From: Acidimicrobiia bacterium
GTDB lineage: Bacteria; Actinomycetota; Acidimicrobiia; Acidimicrobiales; SZUA-35
Direction of reading: 5' to 3'
DNA: 53,319 nt
NCBI GenBank assembly: GCA_029863385.1
Contig: JAOTVU010000010.1
Span: 1 to 53,319, forward strand
The translations under genes were made by a program, and so were the position numbers. The notes below the pieces were generated by a model. That model saw only the letters and a list, made by a program, of their open reading frames with translations. It did not search any database and had not been told where the DNA came from. Positions 44,391-51,129 of the stretch are shown here, piece by piece (positions within the stretch are counted from its first letter, which is position 1; each line of letters opens with the position of its first letter).

Positions 44391-44825
44391 TGATGGTTCA
44401 CCTTTGTTTCTCAGTGCGGCGGATGTGCCGGCTCGACATGGGGAGGTTTCCAGGCACCACACGAACGAAGGTGATGAAGGAATCGGTGGAATGCTCCATC
44501 AGTTTCAGCGGCGGTGCTGGTAACTCCTGCCCCACGCATGAGCCAGCCCAAAGGACAGTAGCGGCGAGATTCGCCAATCTCAAGCGTCGACAATGGGGAA
44601 TCAAGCCTAGGCGAACACCGTTTCCGGCCCTCCGGGACCGTGATTCACCGGGGCGTTGCCGCCCCGATGAATGAAAACCGGCTTGATACAGCGGATTCGG
44701 GAACCTCGGTGGTTTCACCTGCAGCGACGCGTCAGGCGTCGTTGGGTGGTTGTCCACGTTCGGCCCGTTCGTCGTGTTGTAACACAACGGTCGTCGGGTC
44801 GCCACTCTGGCGCCTCAGGGCCGAG
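44391..44825. other. Poorly coding region with a strong hairpin
   Basis: 435 bases with weaker codon bias than anywhere else in the window. An open frame on the minus strand (44398-44805) lacks a ribosome site, any familiar motif and the usual third-position GC preference, so it is not called. The region holds the 44643-44672 hairpin and a short palindrome GTTGT-aac-ACAAC at 44776-44788. It should include the promoter of the small RHH-like gene. Confidence 0.5.
44643..44672. repeat. Long inverted repeat (hairpin) in a non-coding region
   Basis: ATTCA-c-CGGGGCG pairs with CGCCCCG-a-TGAAT around a TTGC tetraloop: 12 pairs in 13 positions with one C-A mismatch. It could terminate transcripts or be part of a small RNA. 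No gene end is closer than 150 bases. Confidence 0.6.
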
Positions 44826-45077
44826 TCAGGCGGGCAAGGCGTCGAGCACCTGATCGATGGTGGGGTTCACCATTGCGGTATCGCCGACGACGACCGTCGG
44901 CACGGTCTCGTTGCCGCCGGCGACCGACCGAACGTAGGCCGCGGCGTCGGTGTCGTCCCAGATGTTGCGGGCCTCGTAGGCGATGCCGTGGCGGTCGAGA
45001 CCGCGCTGCAGCATCATGCAGAACCCGCAGCCGGGCCGCCAGTAGAAAACGACGGGAGAGGGCTGGTCAGCATCCAT
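44826..45077 (-). CDS. Glutaredoxin/mycoredoxin-like protein
   Basis: An 83-residue thioredoxin-fold protein. VVFYWRPGCGFCMML places the redox pair Cys17-Gly-Phe-Cys20. The cis-proline loop ETVPTVVVGD lies near residue 58, followed by the C-terminal helix VNPTIDQVLDALPA. Length and loops match actinobacterial mycoredoxin-1-type proteins, which reduce mycothiol mixed disulfides. Mycothiol use is inferred from lineage. ATG 45077 begins MDADQPSPVVFYW; the longer frame is rejected. It faces the remains of a DUF222/HNH gene on the other strand. Confidence 0.9.
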   Translation of the reverse strand: MDADQPSPVVFYWRPGCGFCMMLQRGLDRHGIAYEARNIWDDTDAAAYVRSVAGGNETVPTVVVGDTAMVNPTIDQVLDALPA

Positions 45078-45116
45078 GGATTCAGTGAACTGCCCGGCGC
45101 CACAAATCGTTCCCGC

Positions 45117-45900
45117 TGGGAGGTGAAAGGAGGGATGTCGCTGCGCACCGCTCGGGATCATGTGCGGGTCGCTCGGGGCCTGGAGAAGTTGCCGGTGGGA
45201 TGGTCGAGATCAGTGTGGCGGTGCCGGTTGATGTGGCCGAGGTGATCGATGCGGCGGTCGACGCCCGGGTCGAGCAGACCCTGGCCGCCGCCAACTCCGA
45301 CCCCGACCCCGACGCCGTCCCCGAGCGGTCGGTGGCCGAGTGGGTTGCGGAACGCGGTGGATGGCCGGCTGTGCGGGCTGACGCCGCAATCGAATTGTTG
45401 GGTGGTTCCGCGGAACCGGGCCAGGTCGAGTTGGACATCGATCTCACTATCACCGTTCCCGCCGACGGGGATCCCGGCGAGGTCGACCCGACCCATACCG
45501 CCACGATGGTGACGGGGGCCCGGCTCCCGAGCGGGTGACCCGTCGGTACGGGTGTGATGCCTCGGTGCGGTTGACCGCCACCAACCACAGCACCGGTGGC
45601 GGGCAGACTCCAGTGATTGGGGTGGGGCGGCTGGTTCACGAAGGAGGCTGGACCCTCACCGGCACCGCCACCGACCATCGGATCACCCGACCCGACGGCA
45701 CGCGGGTCCCCGCCGCTGCTGTCAACGGCCATGACGCTTCGTGGAAGCCACCCGATCTCGAAACGTGGCCGACCCCTGCGGCGTGTACGCTCAGGCCGGC
45801 GCCGGGGAGCGGTACGACCAACTACGTGGTCGATGTTGCCTGGACCGTCAACGACCACCACCGAAAGCGGTTCCGCGGAACCGTCACAGTGGCGAACTGA
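45117..45900 (+). pseudogene. Decayed DUF222/HNH endonuclease-like (13E12-type) gene lacking its HNH core
   Basis: Three fragments in three frames match successive parts of DUF222-HNH proteins. Frame A, about 45117-45190: GGMSLRTARDHVRVARGLEKLP, the typical DUF222 helix. Frame B, 45200-45538: MVEISVAVPVDVAEVIDAAV through SVAEWVAERGGWPAVRADA to GARLPSG. Frame C, 45535-45900: VTRRYGCDASVRLTA, then directly RLVHEGGWTLTGTATDHR. In intact relatives the CDASV block is followed by about 60 residues with the HNH zinc and catalytic residues, and RLVHEGGW comes right after the last His pair. Here the two are fused at VGR, so the core is gone. B to C looks like loss of one G in a G run. The final 60 residues match nothing I know. 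Confidence 0.8.
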
Positions 45901-45931
45901 CAGCTCGGTGAGGGCACCTGCAGCGGCCGGA

Positions 45932-46687
45932 TCAGCCGTCGGCGAACGCGACGGTTCCGCCGCCGTCGAGCACCAGTTCCTGCCCGGTCATCCACGACGA
46001 TGCGTCCGAGGCCAGGTAGAGGGCCGCGTTGGCGATGTCGGAGGGCTCACCGAGGCGCCTCAGCGGGTACGACTCGGCGACCTCGGCCCCGCGCTCGCCC
46101 TCCCACAAAACTCGGGCGAAATCGGTACGGATGAGGCCGGGCAGGATCGTGTTGACCCGCGTCGTGGGTGCCAGTTCCGCGGCGAGCTGGCGACTCTGGT
46201 AGACGAGCGCCGCCTTGCTCATTCCGTAGACGCCCAGGATGCGACTCGTGTGAAGGGCGCCAACCGACGCGATGTTCACCACGGTGCCGCCGTGTTCGGA
46301 CATCCACGAAGACCACGCCTGCTGGGTCCAGACGAGGGGAGCGGTGACGTTGACCTGAATGGTCTTTTCCCAGCGAGGCAGGTCGACGTCGATCATCGGA
46401 CCGGCGTAGGGATTGGTGGCGGCGTTGTTGACCAGGATGTCGAGGGACCCGAGTCGGTCGATCGTGGCGGCCACTGCCTCGGCGGCCGCATCGGGGTCGC
46501 CGACGTTGGCGGAAATCCACTGGCAGCCTTGGCCGATCTCGTCCGCCGCCTGCTCGAGTGTTTCGGCCTTCCTTGACACGATCATCACCGCCGCTCCGGC
46601 CTCGGCGAACCGGGCCGCGATCCCCTTCCCGATACCTCGGGATCCTCCGGTGATGACCGCAACCTTTCCATCGAGCCGCATCTCCAT
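45932..46687 (-). CDS. Short-chain dehydrogenase/reductase
   Basis: A 251-residue classical SDR with NAD(P)-binding Rossmann fold: VAVITGGSRGIGKGIA near residue 10, DILVNNAATNPY near 84, the catalytic Ser in VNIASVGAL near 137 and YGMSKAA with the catalytic Tyr and Lys near 152. PGLIRTDFA and the C-terminal SSWMTGQELVLDGGGT are typical of the FabG-like group. The substrate cannot be told; candidates are acyl or secondary alcohols. ATG 46687 has GGAGAG 5 bases upstream, better than ATG 46681. It is probably a single gene; the next gene on this strand lies 103 bases upstream. Confidence 0.93.
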   Translation of the reverse strand: MEMRLDGKVAVITGGSRGIGKGIAARFAEAGAAVMIVSRKAETLEQAADEIGQGCQWISANVGDPDAAAEAVAATIDRLGSLDILVNNAATNPYAGPMIDVDLPRWEKTIQVNVTAPLVWTQQAWSSWMSEHGGTVVNIASVGALHTSRILGVYGMSKAALVYQSRQLAAELAPTTRVNTILPGLIRTDFARVLWEGERGAEVAESYPLRRLGEPSDIANAALYLASDASSWMTGQELVLDGGGTVAFADG

Positions 46688-46790
46688 GCACGCTCTCCTT
46701 CGTGTCGTTGGCGTGGACGCCTGTCCGCGCTGCTGTGAACCCCGCGCTGCCCACTTGCGGGCAACGGTGGACAGACTGTAGCGATGACGG

Positions 46791-47579
46791 TCAGGCGTTG
46801 GCCAACACCATGAACAAAAGCAGGGTGGCCAGCAGGCCGACGAACAACCACTCGATGCGGTAGCGGGTGGTCCGCTCCTCCGCCAGGAAGGCTTCGGCCG
46901 CCAGGGTCCGCCCCTCGATCTCCATCAGCTGCCGTTCGAGGGCCACCAGCCTCATCTGTTTGGACGCGGCGATCCGCCGGGAGCGGTCCAGCTCGGTGAC
47001 GACGTCGCCGTATCGGGACTGGAGATCCTGGAACACCGATTCGGTTTCCGACAGCTGGGCCTCGAGCGCCACGATGTCGACCTCCTTGTCAGCATCGCCC
47101 GTGTCGCCGGGACCACCGTCGGCGGCACTGCGACCGGGGTCGTGCAACCTGCCCCTCAACCGCCGGAGTTTGGCCGTCGCCTCGGGTTCGATGGGGGCGA
47201 GCAGGCGCTCGATGGCGAGAATCCCCCGATCCAGCGTGTCGAGTTCCTCCGGCAGCGAGAAGTGGGCCCACAGGTTGCGGGTCTCGATGAGTTCGCTGAC
47301 CAGACCCCGGAGATCGTGGCCGAAGAAGTCGGCGAAGACCGGACCCCAGAAGCGGCGTAGGACGAGCAGCTGGAAGAGAGGATCGGTCGCCCCGTGCTCG
47401 GCCGCTCGCCCGAGCCGGTTCGCGGCTGCTTCGCTCCACGAACGTTCGTCGTCGAAATACCGCTTCATCTTCTCGTCGATGAACGGACCCAGTGAGTCGG
47501 CCATGATCTCGAACGCCTGCGCCAACAGTCCGTGACGACTCACCGCAAGGTTTGGCAGATCGGGGGAGTCGGTTGACAT
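46791..47579 (-). CDS. Membrane-anchored Swt1-type HEPN-domain protein
   Basis: A 262-residue protein. Residues 20-135 fit the Swt1-type HEPN helical domain: AFEIMADSLGPFIDEKM, then LLVLRRFWGPVFADFFG, then HDLRGLVSELIETRNLWAHF. The last stretch gives R101-x4-H106, the Rx4-6H RNase signature of HEPN domains. Residues 165-235 form a coiled coil (EAQLSETESVFQDLQSRYGD), and the protein ends in a membrane helix at about 241-261 (EWLFVGLLATLLLFMVLANA), so the domain is tethered on the cytoplasmic side. ATG 47579 or GTG 47585 may be the start. HEPN proteins act in RNA cleavage, toxin and defence settings; no antitoxin is adjacent. RNase activity is inference. Confidence 0.72.
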   Translation of the reverse strand: MSTDSPDLPNLAVSRHGLLAQAFEIMADSLGPFIDEKMKRYFDDERSWSEAAANRLGRAAEHGATDPLFQLLVLRRFWGPVFADFFGHDLRGLVSELIETRNLWAHFSLPEELDTLDRGILAIERLLAPIEPEATAKLRRLRGRLHDPGRSAADGGPGDTGDADKEVDIVALEAQLSETESVFQDLQSRYGDVVTELDRSRRIAASKQMRLVALERQLMEIEGRTLAAEAFLAEERTTRYRIEWLFVGLLATLLLFMVLANA

Positions 47580-47814
47580 GCTCACCAGATGGATCGGTTC
47601 GGAATGGAGATCGGGGCGATGGCTTCACCGGTCGCCGGTCCGACGATTCGACCGCGTCTCATCGGTCATCGGTCGGGCGTCGACCTGTCGGAGGCGCCTT
47701 GGAGTTGCATCGACGATTTCGGTATCGGCCGAAACCGGTCGGGAATAAGTCCGGTGCGCCAATCGCAGCCGAACGAAACCTCAATTTCCGGACCGGGATG
47801 CCGTTGCTAAGGGA

Positions 47815-49425
47815 GTGAGTGAGCCCCGTCTGCTGTCTTCTCCCGCCGTTGTGCTTTTCTCCGGCGTCTTGATGGCGGTTCTGTGGGCGGGCGGCCTCAA
47901 TTTCGTGTGGGAACTCTCGTCGGCCCAGATCGTCCATGTGCTGACAACCGGGGCCATGGGCGCGGTCGGAGCATCGATCGGCAGTCTGTTGTTGGCCGTG
48001 GCCGCCCGGACCGCCCAGAATCGCTTCGACGAGGCCGAGCACCGGGCGAAACACGATCCGCTCACCGGGCTGCTGAATCGGTCCGAGTTGTTTCGCCAGC
48101 TCGACGAATCGCTGATCGAGGCCACCGCCAACGATCTGGTTCTCGGCGTGCTGTTCCTCGACCTCGACCGGTTCAAGGCGATCAACGACTCACTCGGCCA
48201 CGAGGCCGGCGACGAGCTCTTGATGATCGTCGCCGATCGGCTCCGCTCGACCGTTCGGAGCACCGATGTCGTCGCCCGGCTCGGCGGCGACGAATTCGTC
48301 ATCCTCTGCCGCGGTCTCCTCCACGGCGATTCCGTGGTGGCCACGGCCCGCCAGATCCTCAAGCGGTTCCGGGAACCGATCTCACTCAACGGCAAGGAAC
48401 ACATCGTTTCCACCAGCATCGGCGTGGCCATCGCCAAGGCCGGCGACAATCGGGAGCCCGATGCGCTGGTGAGCGACGCCGACGCCGCCATGTACCGGGC
48501 CAAAGAAACCAAGACGGGTTACGCGGTCTTCGACGAGGCCCAACGGCAGCAGGCCCGGGACCGGCTCGACATCGAACAGGCTCTCAGCAAGGCCATCGAT
48601 CGCAAGGAGATCGTGGTCCACTACCAGCCGATCGTCGACACCTTGAACCGCCAGCTCTACGGCTTCGAGGCACTGGTTCGGTGGGAACATCCCGAACGGG
48701 GCATCATCCTACCCGGCGAGTTCCTCCCCATCGCCGCCGAGGCCGGCATGATGGCCCGGCTTGGCGAACTGGTGCTCCGGGAAGCCTGCGCCCAGGCCGC
48801 GGTGTGGAACCATCTGTCGCCGATGGCCTCTCGGGTCCGCATGGGGGTGAACCTGGCCGAGCAGCAGCTCGTCGATTCGAAACTGGCCATCCAGGTGGCC
48901 GAGGTCCTCGACTGGTCCGGGATCGATCCAAGCCAACTCGTGCTCGAGATCACCGAGGACGTGATCGTCGATCACCTGGATGGACTCACCGTGTTGCGCG
49001 ATCTGCGCGATCTCGGCGTCGCCCTCGCCATCGACGACTTCGGAACCGGCCAATCCTCCCTGTCCTACGTCAAGCAGTTCGACATGGTCTCCACGATCAA
49101 GATCGACAAGGCTTTCGTCGACGAGATGCACAGCGCCAACGTGGACCGGGCCATCGTCGAGGCCGTAGTGGCCATGGCCTCCGCGCTCGATCTGTCGATC
49201 GTGGCCGAAGGCGTCGAGCATTTCGAGCAGGTCGAGGAACTACAGGGTCTGGGTGTGAACCTGGTGCAGGGCTATCTCTTCAGCCCGCCGATATCGGCCG
49301 ACAGCGTGGATCCGCTTCAGTGGTTCATGGCCGCCACCCCGAAGCCTCGTGCGTTGGGCGAGGCCGGGAGTCTGCGACCGCGACCGGTTCCGACCGAGCT
49401 GAAGCACAGCACCCAGCTCGGCTGA
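47815..49425 (+). CDS. Membrane GGDEF-EAL protein (c-di-GMP cyclase/phosphodiesterase)
   Basis: A 536-residue protein. Two membrane helices at about 10-30 and 38-64 precede the GGDEF domain: HDPLTGLLNRSELF near 80, the inhibitory site RSTD at 148-151, and GGDEF at 157-161, all intact. The EAL domain has EALVRW at 285-290, GVNLAEQQL, LEITEDVIVD, IDDFGTGQSS, KIDKAFV, VAEGVEH and QGYLFSPP, again all metal and catalytic residues. It could therefore make and break c-di-GMP, with the balance set by its membrane part. There is no other sensor domain. GTG 47815 has AAGGGAG just before it. It is divergent from the HEPN gene. The nearest plausible target in the window is the polysaccharide synthase at 28177. 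Confidence 0.94.
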   Translation: MSEPRLLSSPAVVLFSGVLMAVLWAGGLNFVWELSSAQIVHVLTTGAMGAVGASIGSLLLAVAARTAQNRFDEAEHRAKHDPLTGLLNRSELFRQLDESLIEATANDLVLGVLFLDLDRFKAINDSLGHEAGDELLMIVADRLRSTVRSTDVVARLGGDEFVILCRGLLHGDSVVATARQILKRFREPISLNGKEHIVSTSIGVAIAKAGDNREPDALVSDADAAMYRAKETKTGYAVFDEAQRQQARDRLDIEQALSKAIDRKEIVVHYQPIVDTLNRQLYGFEALVRWEHPERGIILPGEFLPIAAEAGMMARLGELVLREACAQAAVWNHLSPMASRVRMGVNLAEQQLVDSKLAIQVAEVLDWSGIDPSQLVLEITEDVIVDHLDGLTVLRDLRDLGVALAIDDFGTGQSSLSYVKQFDMVSTIKIDKAFVDEMHSANVDRAIVEAVVAMASALDLSIVAEGVEHFEQVEELQGLGVNLVQGYLFSPPISADSVDPLQWFMAATPKPRALGEAGSLRPRPVPTELKHSTQLG

Positions 49426-49432
49426 GCTTGGT

Positions 49433-50254
49433 TCAATCCGTCGGCGGAGGGGCGACGAAGTCGATGAGCTCCTCCACGGCGCCGACCAAGGACGGTTCGA
49501 GGTCGCGGTAGTCGTTGACCCGGCCGAGGAGATGACGCCACAATTCGCCGGTGGTGCCACCGAAGCCCATCCAGCGGCGGATGCCCTCCTTCCACTCCAT
49601 CGAACGTGGCACCTCGGGCCAGGCCTCGAATCCCAGTGTCCGGGGGCGGATGGCCTGCCAGATGTCGACGTAGTGGTGACCGCGGATCAACACGTTGTCC
49701 TGGGAGGCCGCACTGGCGAGGTGCTGTTCCTTGGTGTGATCGATGAGATGGTCGAGCAGCACCCCGAGGCGACGCTGCGGTGTGGGCCGGAACTCGTCGA
49801 TCACCGTGACCAGATCGTCGGCGCCATGTAGTGGTTCAACCACCACGCCCTCCACGCGGAGATCGTCACCCCAGATCTTCTCGACGAGCTCGGCGTCGTG
49901 TACGCCTTCCACGAGCAGCCGGCTCGGGACGGCGACCCGGGCGCCGGTACGCGGTGGGGCGATGGACCCCGACGCCGTGAAATTGATCGCCGGCTCCGCC
50001 GGTCTGGTCGGGGGTCGCACCAGGGTGACGGTCTTCCCGCCGACGGAGAACGCGCCGTCGGCCAGCGGCAGGTCGTGGACCCGTCCGCCGTGGTCACGAA
50101 GCCGGATCAGCGGCGGAGCGAACCGGACGACGGTGCCGACGACGCCCGTCGTGCGATGACGGACCGTCAAGCCCTTCTCGGCCGGAAGCCGGTGCCATTC
50201 GGGCCGTCGCCGCCCGCCGCTGTCGTCGAGGGGCTCGCTGAGAATGCCGGGCAC
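49433..50254 (-). CDS. DUF3097 family protein
   Basis: A 273-residue protein characteristic of actinobacteria. A beta-rich N-terminal part (TTGVVGTVVRFAPPLIRLRD) is followed by SRLLVEGVHDAELVEKIWGD near residue 110 and VVVEPLHGADDLVTVIDEF, which resemble a toprim-like fold (E...D.D pattern). WQAIRPRTLGFEAWPEVPR and EWKEGIRRWMGFG follow. The family's function is not known; toprim resemblance hints at nucleic-acid work, but this is inference. GTG 50254 is chosen because upstream sequence belongs to the SGNH gene, whose stop is 7 bases away; the two form an operon. The 3' end lies 7 bases from the convergent GGDEF-EAL gene. Confidence 0.88.
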   Translation of the reverse strand: MPGILSEPLDDSGGRRRPEWHRLPAEKGLTVRHRTTGVVGTVVRFAPPLIRLRDHGGRVHDLPLADGAFSVGGKTVTLVRPPTRPAEPAINFTASGSIAPPRTGARVAVPSRLLVEGVHDAELVEKIWGDDLRVEGVVVEPLHGADDLVTVIDEFRPTPQRRLGVLLDHLIDHTKEQHLASAASQDNVLIRGHHYVDIWQAIRPRTLGFEAWPEVPRSMEWKEGIRRWMGFGGTTGELWRHLLGRVNDYRDLEPSLVGAVEELIDFVAPPPTD

Positions 50255-50261
50255 GATCGGC

Positions 50262-51116
50262 CTACCTTCCTGACTCCGGATCGGCACCGGCGTCGGTGTC
50301 GGCCGTTTCGACCGGGACTGCGAGATGTCGCCACTCGGCGTCACCGGCCTCGACGCCGAAGGATCGGCCCAGTGCCCGGGCCATGAGGGTGTAGCCGAGA
50401 TCGTTCGGATGGAACTTGTCCGAAGCCAGCCGTTCGGACGGTCCCGGGCCGGGTTCGTTCCACGGGTTGGCGGCCAGCGCACCGTTGTCGGCGGCGGCCG
50501 ATCGAATGGTGCGGTTGACGAGGCGGGCCCTGGCCGATCCGCCGGCCACGGCGCAGGCCACCGTCCGGTCGAAGGGGGCACCCAGGGCGATGACGCCCTC
50601 GACCAGCCTCCGGGCCTTGCCCCGCAGCCCGTTGGTGTCGAGACCCCACACCAGGTCGTTGGTGCCGAGGCAGCAGATGACCAGATCGGGGCCGGGCACC
50701 TTCGACGCCATGGGGAGTTGCCGACTCAGCCCGTCGTCGAGCTTGGCCCCCGATTGGGCGAGGTTGATCGCCCGCCACGGGGTGTCGGCCGCCATCGTGG
50801 TCTCCCGGTCGAGGGTCGCGAGGAGCCGGCCGATGTATCCGTTGGCGGGATGGGATGCACCGATGCCGAGCGCAGTGGAATCCCCGACGATCACGGTCAG
50901 AGGGCCGTCCTCGTCGAGCGCAGCCTGGTTCCGGTCGTTCCACCAGCGGGTGTAGGGTTCGACCTGGTCGGTGACCGCGGCCACCCCGTCGAGCAGGGTT
51001 CCAGCCACCCGGACGAGGAGGCCTGGCGGCTTGGCTTTGAGAGGGGGGAGGTGATCAGGCACGACCTCCAGTGTGCCCTCGTCTCGGTTGACGGCGGCGT
51101 CATTGCGCTGTCTCAT
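50262..51116 (-). CDS. SGNH/GDSL-family hydrolase
   Basis: A 284-residue esterase-type hydrolase. TVIVGDSTALGIGASHP near residue 84 is block I with the catalytic Ser. LAQSGAKL is block II (Gly). VICCLGTNDLVWG near 150 is block III with GxND, and SDKFHPNDLGYTLMA near 245 is block V with the Asp-x-x-His pair. No signal peptide is seen, although the N-terminal 60 residues do not look conserved and the start could be further in. ATG 51116 lies 13 bases from the divergent ABC-F start. It is operonic with DUF3097. Substrate, lipid or acetylated sugar, unknown. Confidence 0.87.
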   Translation of the reverse strand: MRQRNDAAVNRDEGTLEVVPDHLPPLKAKPPGLLVRVAGTLLDGVAAVTDQVEPYTRWWNDRNQAALDEDGPLTVIVGDSTALGIGASHPANGYIGRLLATLDRETTMAADTPWRAINLAQSGAKLDDGLSRQLPMASKVPGPDLVICCLGTNDLVWGLDTNGLRGKARRLVEGVIALGAPFDRTVACAVAGGSARARLVNRTIRSAAADNGALAANPWNEPGPGPSERLASDKFHPNDLGYTLMARALGRSFGVEAGDAEWRHLAVPVETADTDAGADPESGR

Positions 51117-51122
51117 TACGCT
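51117..51122 (+). promoter_or_regulatory. Putative -10 box of a leaderless promoter (ABC-F)
   Basis: TACGCT lies 7 bases before GTG 51130 and touches the first base of the divergent SGNH gene, so the -35 region would lie inside that gene. Confidence 0.45.
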
Positions 51123-51129
51123 GTGAGTC

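Noticed and set aside
44398..44805. 135-codon minus-strand frame
   Set aside because: It overlaps the promoter and start region of the small RHH-like gene, lacks codon bias and motifs, and includes the hairpin.
44640..45245. 201-codon plus-strand frame opposite the mycoredoxin gene
   Set aside because: Only its last part (from about 45117) is meaningful, as the first DUF222 fragment; the rest is antisense of the redoxin gene and non-coding DNA.
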